DNA from: Bacteroidaceae bacterium
Lineage (GTDB): Bacteria > Bacteroidota > Bacteroidia > Bacteroidales > Bacteroidaceae
Assembly: GCA_017614895.1 (NCBI GenBank)
Contig: JAGAAZ010000091.1
Coordinates: forward strand, 1 to 35,995
Length of the DNA: 35,995 nucleotides
Direction of reading: 5' to 3'
Shown: positions 7,591-15,247 of the stretch, piece after piece
Numbering within the stretch: the stretch's first letter is position 1
Layout: the number at the start of each line of letters is the position of its first letter
The notes under the pieces: generated by a model
Databases searched by the model: none
What the model was told of the DNA's origin: nothing
What the model saw: only the letters and a program-made list of their open reading frames with translations
Position numbers and translations under genes: made by a program

Positions 7591-8568
7591 TTAGATGGAT
7601 AGTTCGTCAAGCACCCTAATGAGTCCCTTGTTCATACCCTTGTCTGAACGGATGGCATCGGAGAAAGGTACATATACCACTTGGTCGTTGCGGATGCCAA
7701 TCATCACATTGCGCTGACCGTCGAGGATGGCGTCGATCACACCGGCTCCCAATCGGCTGGCAAGGATGCGGTCACGAGCAGATGGCGAACCACCACGTTG
7801 CAGGTGTCCCAAAATGGAGACACGGACATCATACTGAGGATATTCCTTCTTCACGCGGTCGGAATAGAACATGGCACCACACTTTGGGCTTTCACTCACG
7901 ATGACGATGCTAGAGTTCTTACTCTTGCGGATGCCTCGACCGATGAAATGCTCCAGTTGGTCAGCATCGGTGCTATCCTCTGGAATGATCGCAGCCTCGG
8001 CGCCACTGGCAATAGCACTATTCTGCGCCAAATAGCCGGCATCACGTCCCATCACTTCCACAAAGAATATGCGTTCGTGCGAATTGGCTGTGTCACGAAT
8101 CTTATCCACACACTCCACGATGGTGTTCAGTGTCGTGTCATAACCGATGGTAAGATCGGTGCCGTAGAGGTCATTATCAATTGTGCCTGGCAAACCAATG
8201 CAAGGGACATCATATTCTTGTGCAAAAATGCGCGCTCCAGTCAGGGAGCCATTACCGCCAATCACGACAAGAGCATCAATCTCCTCTTTTTGCATCGTCT
8301 CATAAGCCTGTTTGCGACCTTCTGGTGTCATGAACGCCTTGCTACGGGCACTCTTCAAAATAGTACCTCCACGTGCAATGATACTGCTGACATCCTCGGT
8401 GGTGAACTCCTTGATTTCTCCGGTCATCAATCCCTCATATCCCCGATAGATACCCTTCACTCGAAAGCCTTTGCAGATAGCTGTGCGAGTGACAGCACGG
8501 ATGGCCGCATTCATGCCTGGAGAATCACCGCCCGAAGTCAGGATACCAATACAATTGATTTTAGTCAT
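7591..8568 (-). CDS. pfkA: 6-phosphofructokinase
   Basis: This 325-residue protein has the length of bacterial ATP-type PFK. It catalyses phosphorylation of fructose 6-phosphate, the committed glycolytic step, in the cytosol. Visible motifs are [16 protein letters not shown] (11-26), the catalytic PGTIDNDL (about 128-135), MGRDAGYLA, and the C-terminal [19 protein letters not shown]. The second nucleotide/metal motif reads GGNGSLTGA (104-112). The residue matching E. coli Asp103, which contacts Mg2+, is Asn106 here, while the Gly that marks ATP rather than PPi use is kept. It starts 29 bases after nhaD and ends 22 bases before miaA, so the row is probably one operon. Confidence 0.93.
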   Translation of the reverse strand: MTKINCIGILTSGGDSPGMNAAIRAVTRTAICKGFRVKGIYRGYEGLMTGEIKEFTTEDVSSIIARGGTILKSARSKAFMTPEGRKQAYETMQKEEIDALVVIGGNGSLTGARIFAQEYDVPCIGLPGTIDNDLYGTDLTIGYDTTLNTIVECVDKIRDTANSHERIFFVEVMGRDAGYLAQNSAIASGAEAAIIPEDSTDADQLEHFIGRGIRKSKNSSIVIVSESPKCGAMFYSDRVKKEYPQYDVRVSILGHLQRGGSPSARDRILASRLGAGVIDAILDGQRNVMIGIRNDQVVYVPFSDAIRSDKGMNKGLIRVLDELSI

Positions 8569-8597
8569 ATCATTAGTTTGTTAATTATTTCGATATT

Positions 8598-9980
8598 TTA
8601 ATGTGTAAGCCAGAATACGCCAAGACCCACAAGCCATGCCACCAAGGCACGCCAGAGGTAATGGCGGATGTACCACTTGAAGCGAATGTTCTCCACTTCC
8701 AGTACCGCTTGTCCTGCCAACGAGCCTACGAAGAGCAGACTACCACCACAAGCACAGCAAAACGAGAGCAACTGCCAGTAATTGCCGTTCTGGACGAAGT
8801 CGGACGTGGAGCCAGCCACGGTATCGACCTGGAACAGATTCATGCCAGCCATCATCAGCGGCACATTATCCATCACCGATGAGAGCGCTCCCACTGCCAG
8901 ACCATAGATATAGACATTATCGATATTATCTTCCAACCAGTTGCCCACATAGTCGAGTGCACCGCACTCTGCAAAAGCGCCCACACCTAACGAAATGCCG
9001 ATGAAGTAAAGGATGATGCGCATACCGATGAACTCCGTGTTGCGGAAATAGTGACGCTGCACCAGAATCACATTGCCATCACGCTCCAGATTGCAAAGCC
9101 CCTCCACAGCCCATACTAATGCCAAAACCGACAGCGAGCCCAAGAACGGAGGCAACTTCGTGATGAAATGGAACGAAGGAATGAACCACAAGCCTCCGAT
9201 GCCCACGATTAGCAGCAGAATCTTCTGCCACGACGCCAAATATGAGTCATCACCATCATACCTTGAGAGCGCTGAGAAAATCTCCACCCGACCATGCAGC
9301 TTCATGCCAATCAAGAGATTGAACACACACAAGCTCACAAATGCTGGCAAGAACAGGCCCGCCGCGTAAGCCGACGGCGTGATGGCATCGCGCACCCATA
9401 GCATCACCGACGTGATGTCACCAATTGCCGTAAAGCAGCCACCCAAACATGCCGCAATAATGATGGTGCAGGCATAAATTACGCGCTGATGATGGTTCCT
9501 CACCACTTGCGAAATGATGCTCATCATCAGCACTACTGTCGTCAAATTGTCCACATTCGCCGAAATTGCGAACGTCAGCAGCGACACCACCCATAGGAAC
9601 ACACGGCTGTTGCGCATACGGAGCCAGTCAATCAACGAGTCGAACACACCATTGTTGTGCAATACTTCCACAATTGTGTTCGTCGCAATCAGGAACAGAA
9701 TCACGCTACAAGCCTCGGCGATGTACTTCGTCACCACATTCTCCGCCACAAAATACTTCAGACCTTCACTCGTCGACGCAGCACCCGAAAGGAACGCCCG
9801 ATACTCGTCGCCATGCATCAGATAGACGAAATCCTCACCATTGAGCAAGTAAATCACCCAAGCGATCACACCACACACCATCGCCACCGTAGCACGGTTG
9901 ATGTGATGCATCTGCTCTGTGCTCATCAACACAAAGCCGATAAACAACACGGCGACTATAATCAATGTCATTAACAGCAT
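8598..9980 (-). CDS. nhaD: NhaD-type Na+/H+ antiporter
   Basis: This 460-residue polytopic inner-membrane protein has about 11-13 hydrophobic segments. Family hallmarks are ACLGGCFTAIGDITSVMLW (G-G-x-x-T-x-I-G-D) and LSSVMDNVPLMMAGMNLF (S-x-x-x-D-N-V-P). NhaD exchanges cytoplasmic Na+ for external H+ and supports pH and sodium homeostasis. The start at 9980 has a purine-rich GGGAGAG about 7 bases upstream, an unusually good Shine-Dalgarno match for this phylum. A start three codons later is also possible. It is first in the nhaD-pfkA-miaA-DAGK row. Its promoter was not identified; an inverted repeat at 10014-10090 lies just upstream. Confidence 0.92.
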   Translation of the reverse strand: MLLMTLIIVAVLFIGFVLMSTEQMHHINRATVAMVCGVIAWVIYLLNGEDFVYLMHGDEYRAFLSGAASTSEGLKYFVAENVVTKYIAEACSVILFLIATNTIVEVLHNNGVFDSLIDWLRMRNSRVFLWVVSLLTFAISANVDNLTTVVLMMSIISQVVRNHHQRVIYACTIIIAACLGGCFTAIGDITSVMLWVRDAITPSAYAAGLFLPAFVSLCVFNLLIGMKLHGRVEIFSALSRYDGDDSYLASWQKILLLIVGIGGLWFIPSFHFITKLPPFLGSLSVLALVWAVEGLCNLERDGNVILVQRHYFRNTEFIGMRIILYFIGISLGVGAFAECGALDYVGNWLEDNIDNVYIYGLAVGALSSVMDNVPLMMAGMNLFQVDTVAGSTSDFVQNGNYWQLLSFCCACGGSLLFVGSLAGQAVLEVENIRFKWYIRHYLWRALVAWLVGLGVFWLTH

Positions 9981-10013
9981 AATTCTCTCCCGTATTTTGA
10001 AGTTAAAAATTAA

Positions 10014-10090
10014 AAACTAAAAACTAAAAGTGAAAGAATCTCTCATCCTGACGACAGTAACTTATACCTTTAACTTTTAGTTTTTAGTTT
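10014..10090. repeat. 18-bp perfect inverted repeat with tandem AAAAACT units
   Basis: AAACTAAAAACTAAAAGT (10014-10031) is the exact reverse complement of 10073-10090, with a 41-base loop. Both arms consist of the unit AAAAACT repeated, extended by the imperfect copy TTAAAAATT at 10003-10011. It lies directly 3' of the minus-strand tRNA-Gly(CCC) and 5' of nhaD, so it could act as an AT-rich terminator or 3' hairpin for the tRNA transcript. Confidence 0.75.
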
Positions 10091-10097
10091 CTTTTGG

Positions 10098-10170
10098 AGC
10101 GGTAGACGGGACTCGAACCCGCGACCCTCGGCTTGGGAAGCCAATGCTCTACCAACTGAGCCACTACCGC
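10098..10170 (-). tRNA. tRNA-Gly (anticodon CCC)
   Basis: This is a 73-nt cloverleaf on minus. The acceptor pairs GCGGTAG with CTACCGC followed by discriminator T. The D-arm is TGGCTCAGTTGGTAGAGCA, the anticodon loop is TTCCCAA, and the T-arm contains GGGTTCGAGTCCC. CCA is not encoded. It has a consensus promoter at 10190-10221. Together with the GCC isoacceptor at 29 it provides two of the glycine tRNAs. Confidence 0.97.
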
Positions 10171-10189
10171 ATCATTTACTTTCCGAGTG

Positions 10190-10221
10190 CAAAAGTAGTG
10201 AATTCTTCTGACACGAACAAA
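10190..10221 (-). promoter_or_regulatory. Bacteroidetes-type promoter for tRNA-Gly(CCC)
   Basis: On minus the -7 box is TACTTTTG (plus 10190-10197) and the -33 box is TTTG (plus 10218-10221), with a 20-bp spacer. Transcription would start about 10-15 bases before the tRNA 5' end. It is divergent from the recF promoter, and the two -33 boxes are about 25 bp apart. Confidence 0.75.
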
Positions 10222-10246
10222 ACAATTCAGAAAAAAACGTTTTTAT

Positions 10247-10277
10247 TTTGTTTTGTGTTCGGCTTTCACTAACTTTG
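10247..10277 (+). promoter_or_regulatory. recF promoter immediately abutting the start codon
   Basis: TTTG (10247-10250), a 19-bp spacer and TAACTTTG (10270-10277) form a perfect sigma-ABfr promoter. The recF ATG begins at 10282, only 4 bases after the -7 box, so the predicted start point falls on or next to the A of the ATG. There is no room for a ribosome binding site. Confidence 0.75.
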
Positions 10278-10281
10278 CACC

Positions 10282-11373
10282 ATGATTCTGAAACGACTAT
10301 CCATACTGAACTATCGCAACATCGCTACGGCAGAGCTGGATTTCTCGCCCAAGATGAACTGCTTCGTCGGACACAACGGCGAGGGAAAGACGAATGTGCT
10401 CGATGCCATACATTTCCTCTCGCTGACAAAGAGCATGGCGAACAGCATCGACTCGATGAACATCCGCCACGGACAAGAGGTGATGATGGTGCAGGGCATC
10501 TACGACCTGAACGGCACGGAGGAGGAAATCTCCATCGGTATGAAACTGCACCAGAAGAAGCACGTGAAGCGCAACCAGAAGGAATACAAACGGCTGACGG
10601 AACACATCGGGCTGCTGCCGCTCATCATCGCTTCGCCCAACGACAGCGCTATCATCGCGGGAGGAAGCGACGAGCGACGACGCCTCATGGATATCGTCAT
10701 CTCGCAATACGATGCGCACTACATGACCGCCCTGACCACCTACAACAAGGCTCTGCAGCAACGCAACGCCATGCTGAAAGCGGAGGAGGAACCCGACGAG
10801 GGCGTGATGGGCATCTACGAGGAGATGATGGCAGAAAGCGGCGAGAAAATCCATCAGAAACGACAGGCGTTCGTGGAGGAATTCATTCCCGTCTTCCAAC
10901 ACTTCTACAGTCTCATCTCGGGCGGAAGCGAGACGGTGGGACTCCACTACACGAGCCACGGTCAGCGAGGTTCCTTGCTTGACCTCATCCGCCAGAGCCG
11001 CCCCAAGGACCGCATCGTCGGCTATTCCCTCCACGGCATCCACAAGGACGAGCTGGAGATGACTCTCGACGGCTACCCCATCAAGCGCGAGGGCTCGCAG
11101 GGTCAGAACAAGACCTACATGATCTCGCTGAAGCTCGCCCAATTCGACTTCCTCAAGCGCACGGGCAGCAAGACCACTCCCCTGCTCCTCCTGGATGACA
11201 TCTTCGACAAACTCGACGCCCAGCGCGTGGAGCAAATCGTCAACCTCGTCGCCAACGATGCTTTCGGACAAATCTTCATCATAGACACCAACCGCGAGCA
11301 TCTTGACAAGATTCTGGAACGGACACAGGGAGAGTATAAAATATTCCAGGTGAAAGGAGGAGAAATTGATTAA
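10282..11373 (+). CDS. recF: DNA replication and repair protein RecF
   Basis: RecF is an SMC-like ABC ATPase that, with RecO and RecR, loads RecA at single-strand gaps. This 363-residue protein has the usual length. It starts with the family N-terminus MILKRLSILNYRNI and has Walker A GHNGEGKT (30-37), the ABC signature region REGSQGQNKT (about 270-280) and Walker B LLLLDDIFDKLD (about 305-316). The N-terminal match makes the ATG at 10282 the likely start although the promoter leaves almost no leader. The next in-frame Met (residue 25) would remove the first beta-strand. Base composition looks more GC-rich than the neighbouring polysaccharide genes. The DUF721 gene follows after 17 bases. Confidence 0.95.
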   Translation: MILKRLSILNYRNIATAELDFSPKMNCFVGHNGEGKTNVLDAIHFLSLTKSMANSIDSMNIRHGQEVMMVQGIYDLNGTEEEISIGMKLHQKKHVKRNQKEYKRLTEHIGLLPLIIASPNDSAIIAGGSDERRRLMDIVISQYDAHYMTALTTYNKALQQRNAMLKAEEEPDEGVMGIYEEMMAESGEKIHQKRQAFVEEFIPVFQHFYSLISGGSETVGLHYTSHGQRGSLLDLIRQSRPKDRIVGYSLHGIHKDELEMTLDGYPIKREGSQGQNKTYMISLKLAQFDFLKRTGSKTTPLLLLDDIFDKLDAQRVEQIVNLVANDAFGQIFIIDTNREHLDKILERTQGEYKIFQVKGGEID

Positions 11374-11390
11374 GAAACTAAAGAACCATT

Positions 11391-11681
11391 ATGAGAAAGA
11401 GCAACACGGAACGGATTGATGCAGCCATCCAGCAATTCATGCGCATCAACGGTATTGAAACTCCATACAATCAATATCGTCTCATCGCGGCATGGCCTGT
11501 AGTGATGGGACCACTCATCCAACGCCACACTGCCAATATCTTCATCAAGAACCAAACGCTCCACGTGCAAATCACTTCGCCCGTCATCAAGCAAAACCTC
11601 ATGATGCAGCACCGCGTCCTGGCTCGCAAACTGAACGAACACGTCGGTGCCCAAGTGATTGAAGACATTCACTTTTATTGA
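11391..11681 (+). CDS. DUF721 (DciA-like) protein
   Basis: This 96-residue protein matches the DUF721 family by its N-terminal helix (IDAAIQQFMRINGIETPYNQYRL), the AAWPVVMGPLIQRHTANIFIKNQTLHV core and the closing INSPV-like SPVIKQNL segment. The family includes DciA, which helps load the replicative helicase in bacteria without DnaC. In Bacteroidetes the family is a short protein commonly next to recF, as here (17-base gap). A role in replication initiation is inferred from family and position. A bidirectional terminator follows at 11702-11736. Confidence 0.85.
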   Translation: MRKSNTERIDAAIQQFMRINGIETPYNQYRLIAAWPVVMGPLIQRHTANIFIKNQTLHVQITSPVIKQNLMMQHRVLARKLNEHVGAQVIEDIHFY

Positions 11682-11701
11682 AACATTCTCTTCGTATAAT
11701 A

Positions 11702-11736
11702 AAAAAGAGCAGCCACTTACTTGTGCTGCTCTTTTT
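11702..11736. terminator. Bidirectional intrinsic terminator between convergent genes
   Basis: AAAAAGAGCAGC (11702-11713) pairs perfectly with GCTGCTCTTTTT (11725-11736), giving U-tracts on both strands. The stop codon of the minus-strand CNNM gene (11717-11719) lies in the loop, and the DUF721 gene ends 20 bases upstream on plus. It therefore serves both transcription units. Confidence 0.85.
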
Positions 11737-12796
11737 GCATCTGCTTCCACTGTGCTTTCGCCAACTCCTGCATATCGACCACCTCGTCCTTCTCGTCCAC
11801 AATCTCGAATCCAAGCATGGTCTCGATGACATCTTCCAGCGTGACAATACCTCGGAGCGTTCCGTATTCGTCGATGATAATGGAGATGTGCTCCTTCTTC
11901 TCGAGCAGCTTCTCCCAAATGGTCGATACGTCTTCGTCCTCGGAGAAAGACAGGATGGGGCGAGCCAACTCGCCCAGCTTCGTGTCGAACTTGTCCTCTG
12001 CCAAGCGCTCCAGAATCTCTTGACGCAACACATAGCCCGTGATATAGTCGCTCTCCTCGCCCTTATAGACCGGAATGCGTGAGAAGTTCTTGTACTCTTC
12101 ATCGTGGTAGAACTCGCTCAAGGTCATCTCCTCCTCAGCCATCGCCACCACCACACTCGGGGTCATAATCTCGTGGGCAGCCACGCTGTCGAGCTTCAGT
12201 AGGTTCTGAATCATGCGGTTCTCCTTCTTCTCCAGCACACCCTCCTCAGTGCCCACCGTGACCATCGCCGCCACCTCGTCGCGAGTGACCGACTCTTGGT
12301 TGGACACATTACCCAGACCATGTGTAATCTTCTCCAACAGAATGACCAGCACATAGGTCATTACTATATATATATGTATAATATTGCTGGCAGGTATCGC
12401 CAGTTTGCGCCAATACGTAGAGCCGATCGTCTTGGGCACTATCTCCGAAAACACCAGGATGAGGAACGTGAACACGCCCGACACGATGCCCACAAATAGG
12501 CTCGTCTCATCAGACGCCACAAATCGGGACGCCGCATATCCTGCTGCAGTGGAACCGACGAGCGAAGCGCCCACTGTGTTTGCGATGGTGTTGACAATCA
12601 GAATGGCAGAGATAGGACGGTCGATGTTGGTCTTATACTGTTTGAGGCGCTCCCAACCCTTGGCGCCTTGCGTTTCAAGGGTGGTCACATATGACATCGG
12701 AGTGGAAAGAATCGTTGCTTCCAGCACAGAACACAGTGCCGAAATGATCAACGACAACAACATGTAAGTAATTAAAAGAGTTATCTGGGAATCCAT
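11717..12796 (-). CDS. CNNM/DUF21 membrane protein with CBS pair (hemolysin family)
   Basis: This 359-residue protein has an N-terminal CNNM (DUF21) membrane domain with about four hydrophobic segments (1-180; TIANTVGASLVGS and VFSEIVPKTIGSTYW are typical). It is followed by a CBS pair (about 195-325; RIPVYKGEESDYITGYV and IIIDEYGTLRGIVTLEDVIE). The C-terminal CorC/HlyC transporter-associated domain seen in longer members is missing; the protein ends in a short Lys/Gln-rich tail. Relatives are linked to Mg2+ or Co2+ transport and to the GldE gliding protein. Haemolytic activity should not be assumed. It starts 17 bases after upp, so the two are probably co-transcribed. Confidence 0.88.
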   Translation of the reverse strand: MDSQITLLITYMLLSLIISALCSVLEATILSTPMSYVTTLETQGAKGWERLKQYKTNIDRPISAILIVNTIANTVGASLVGSTAAGYAASRFVASDETSLFVGIVSGVFTFLILVFSEIVPKTIGSTYWRKLAIPASNIIHIYIVMTYVLVILLEKITHGLGNVSNQESVTRDEVAAMVTVGTEEGVLEKKENRMIQNLLKLDSVAAHEIMTPSVVVAMAEEEMTLSEFYHDEEYKNFSRIPVYKGEESDYITGYVLRQEILERLAEDKFDTKLGELARPILSFSEDEDVSTIWEKLLEKKEHISIIIDEYGTLRGIVTLEDVIETMLGFEIVDEKDEVVDMQELAKAQWKQMQKEQHK

Positions 12797-12813
12797 ACGT
12801 TTGTGTCTGAATA

Positions 12814-13476
12814 CTATATTTTCTCGCCGTAAGCGAGGTCGCCCGCATCGCCCAATCCTGGCACAATGTAGCAGTGCTCATTCAGTTCCGGGTCAATGGC
12901 TGCACACCAAAGCGTGACATTGTCATAATCGGCAAAAGCCTTCTTAATGTAGTCAACACCCTTCTGCGCTGCAATAACACAGCAGAGATGCACTGTGGCA
13001 GGAACACCCTTGGTGCAGAAGGCGTGATAGCCCAACTCAAGGCTACCGCCAGTGGCGAGCATGGGGTCAGCAATGATGAGCGTCTTGTCTGTGAGGTTGG
13101 GAGAAGCAATATATTCAATCTTGATGCCCACCTCCTTACACTCCTTATCCTTGTAGTAACGATAAGCTGAGACAAAACCATTGCCTGCATGGTCGAAAAC
13201 ATTCAAGAATCCCTGATGAAAGGGCAAACCAGCGCGGAAAATGGTGGTCAGCACCAGATCGTTATCTGCCGTTGATGCCTTCGCCTTGGCGAGAGGAGTC
13301 TGAATGGTCTTAACCGAATATTTAAGAGTCTTACTGATTTCGTACGCCATCATCTGACCGATGCGTTCCAGATTGAACCTGAAACGAGCATGGTCTTTTT
13401 GAATGTTCACATCACGCAGTTCTGCCACATACTGATTGATGACAGTGTTCTGCTTTGCGAAATTAATTACTTTCAT
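12814..13476 (-). CDS. upp: Uracil phosphoribosyltransferase
   Basis: This enzyme converts uracil and PRPP to UMP (pyrimidine salvage, cytosol). With the ATG at 13476 it has 220 residues. The PRPP loop LIIADPMLATGGSL (133-146), IFRAGLPFHQGF (79-90) and the uracil-binding YIVPGLGDAGD (203-213) are all present. The open frame extends upstream to 13641, but those residues do not belong to the family and cross the -7 box at 13495-13502. The start at 13476 (MKVINFAKQN) is therefore clear. Confidence 0.94.
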   Translation of the reverse strand: MKVINFAKQNTVINQYVAELRDVNIQKDHARFRFNLERIGQMMAYEISKTLKYSVKTIQTPLAKAKASTADNDLVLTTIFRAGLPFHQGFLNVFDHAGNGFVSAYRYYKDKECKEVGIKIEYIASPNLTDKTLIIADPMLATGGSLELGYHAFCTKGVPATVHLCCVIAAQKGVDYIKKAFADYDNVTLWCAAIDPELNEHCYIVPGLGDAGDLAYGEKI

Positions 13477-13494
13477 CGTATTGAAGATTTGATG

Positions 13495-13502
13495 CAAAGG
13501 TA
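13495..13502 (-). promoter_or_regulatory. Probable -7 box of the upp promoter
   Basis: On minus this reads TACCTTTG, a full TAnnTTTG match 19 bases upstream of the upp ATG. The -33 element is weak: TTTC (plus 13522-13525) with a 19-bp spacer. Confidence 0.55.
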
Positions 13503-13649
13503 GAGATATTTTTTCACATAGGAAAACTATTTTTCCAAAATTGTATGAAATCGCAAGTACGATTAGCCATATCCATCGTGTTTTTATCACTTTCAATAAG
13601 AAAAAGCCCATTTTGCCATGACAAAGGCACAAAATATCCACAAAATGCT

Positions 13650-13678
13650 TTTGATATGACTTTTTTTCTGTAACTTTG
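13650..13678 (+). promoter_or_regulatory. Promoter of the polyprenyl glycosylphosphotransferase unit
   Basis: TTTG (13650-13653), a 17-bp spacer and TAACTTTG (13671-13678) match the Bacteroidetes consensus. The predicted start near 13685 leaves a leader of about 115 bases before the ATG at 13800. Confidence 0.7.
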
Positions 13679-13699
13679 CAAAAATTAATTCAAAACTTC

Positions 13700-13787
13700 A
13701 CAGGCATTCGTGCCTACAATATAGAGAGAAAGAGTCGTCTTTTATTGGTCAGACAGAGTTCTTACACTCGTTACCACTAAAGACGAG
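13700..13787 (+). promoter_or_regulatory. Structured 5' leader of the glycosylphosphotransferase gene
   Basis: The 13477-13799 gap has no gene. It holds the upp and 13800 promoters and this leader. AGGCA-TTCG-TGCCT (13702-13715) is a UUCG tetraloop hairpin. Then CGTCTTT (13736-13742) pairs with AAAGACG (13779-13785), TGGT (13746-13749) with ACCA (13773-13776), and GAGT (13756-13759) with ACTC (13766-13769), giving one nested three-tier stem. It ends 14 bases before the start codon. No U-run follows it, so it is not an ordinary terminator; regulatory function is inferred. Confidence 0.5.
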
Positions 13788-13799
13788 TAAAAGAGAGAT

Positions 13800-15197
13800 A
13801 TGGGAACAGAAAAGCATCTTCAATTTGGCGTGTTCTTGATTGACACGGTATTATTGACTGCCTTTGTGATTGGATTTTACCACCTCATGCGCTACATCTC
13901 GCCTGAGTCTGTGAGCAACATCCAGAACATCCCATGGTTAATCCTTATCTATATTATCGGATTTTCATTCAGCTATTTCCTGTTTCCTTCGCTCATCCAA
14001 GTCCGACTCATCAGATCGGAAGCCATCATCACACGTGTTGTATACACCTGTTTTATGATGCTTCTTTTTATTTCACTCATCATTTTTGTATCGCGTCCTT
14101 TTGCCGATTTCCCAAGGAAATTCTTGTTCTATTCAATGTCGACATATCTGGTATTCCTGTTGGTAGAGCGCACCATTTTGAGAAAAATTCTCTTACGTTT
14201 CCGTGCCAACAAAGGGAACACCAAGACCATTGTCCTTATCGGCAATGAGCGAACGGTACACCACTTATATGAAATATTGAAGACTCCTATCTATGGTTAT
14301 AACATTGCAGGTTTTTTCTACGATGGAGAATGTGACAACTCTGAAATTGCCAGCATGAGATTAGGTGGAGTTAGTGACATATACGGATGGATAGCCAACC
14401 ATCCTCGCATTAACGAGATATATGGCTATTTCCCGAAGGAGCAACACGACACCATCAACATGATGAGCAAGTTTTGCGACAACCATTTAATCCGCTTCTA
14501 TTATATCCCAGCCATCAACGTGTTCAAGGGCAACATGTCCATTTCCTTTATGGAAGACATTCCTGTTATTGCACGTCGAGAAGAGCCTCTGAGAAAGAGT
14601 AAGAACAAGTTTATTAAAAGAGTCTTTGACATAATCTTCTCGTTATGCGTACTCATACTGGTGTTCCCGTGGATGTTCATCTTAGTAGCCATTATGATTA
14701 AAATTCAATCGCCTGGTCCAATCTTCTTCTTGCAGGAAAGGACTGGTTTGGATGGCAAGGTTTTCAAGTGTATCAAGTTCCGCTCAATGCAAGTGAACGA
14801 TGATGCAGATGAATTGCAAGCAACAAAGGATGATTCTCGGAAATTTCCATTTGGCAACTTCATGCGTAAGACAAACATCGACGAGATTCCGCAGTTTCTT
14901 AACGTATTGATGAATGACATGTCCGTCGTGGGTCCACGTCCACATATGCTGAAACACACTGCTGAATATTCCAAACTCATCAGCCACTTTATGGTACGTC
15001 ATTTCGCAAAACCAGGCATCACAGGATTAGCACAAGTAAATGGTTTCCGTGGTGAAACTCGCTACATAGACCAAATGGAGGGACGTGTAAAGAAAGACAT
15101 CGAGTACATAGAGAATTGGACATTCCTGCTCGACCTCAAAATCATCATCAAGACAATCGCCAATATGTTCGGCAATGAAGAGGAAAAGGCTTATTAA
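13800..15197 (+). CDS. Exopolysaccharide polyprenyl glycosylphosphotransferase (WcaJ/WbaP type)
   Basis: This 465-residue protein transfers a sugar-1-phosphate from a nucleotide sugar to undecaprenyl phosphate, the first step of a surface polysaccharide unit. It has about four N-terminal hydrophobic segments (10-30, 43-65, 78-98, 108-124), then a Rossmann-like domain (142-255; TIVLIGNERTVHHLYEIL). These are followed by the membrane-anchored catalytic domain (270-465) with KRVFDIIFS, SPGPIFFLQERTG, the Asp-Glu dyad in NIDEIPQ (361-362), and VVGPRPHM. The sugar (Glc, Gal or other) cannot be told. It lies behind a structured leader and is followed after 50 bases by an unknown gene. It is one of three candidate initiating enzymes in the window. 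Confidence 0.92.
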   Translation: MGTEKHLQFGVFLIDTVLLTAFVIGFYHLMRYISPESVSNIQNIPWLILIYIIGFSFSYFLFPSLIQVRLIRSEAIITRVVYTCFMMLLFISLIIFVSRPFADFPRKFLFYSMSTYLVFLLVERTILRKILLRFRANKGNTKTIVLIGNERTVHHLYEILKTPIYGYNIAGFFYDGECDNSEIASMRLGGVSDIYGWIANHPRINEIYGYFPKEQHDTINMMSKFCDNHLIRFYYIPAINVFKGNMSISFMEDIPVIARREEPLRKSKNKFIKRVFDIIFSLCVLILVFPWMFILVAIMIKIQSPGPIFFLQERTGLDGKVFKCIKFRSMQVNDDADELQATKDDSRKFPFGNFMRKTNIDEIPQFLNVLMNDMSVVGPRPHMLKHTAEYSKLISHFMVRHFAKPGITGLAQVNGFRGETRYIDQMEGRVKKDIEYIENWTFLLDLKIIIKTIANMFGNEEEKAY

Positions 15198-15247
15198 CAA
15201 AAAACAATACAACAATCAATAAACAAATTTAGTAAAGACAAACAAAC

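Noticed and set aside
7681..8601. Long plus-strand open frame (306 codons) opposite pfkA
   Set aside because: Shadow of pfkA in the antisense frame; no recognisable domain and no promoter.
10297..11301. Long minus-strand open frame (334 codons) opposite recF
   Set aside because: Its translation is rich in Val, Leu, Asp and His with no domain, as expected from the antisense of a GC-rich gene. RecF on plus is certain.
13477..13641. Upstream extension of the upp reading frame (55 extra residues)
   Set aside because: The extra residues are hydrophobic and unlike the family, and the upp -7 box lies inside them. The normal UPRTase N-terminus begins at 13476.
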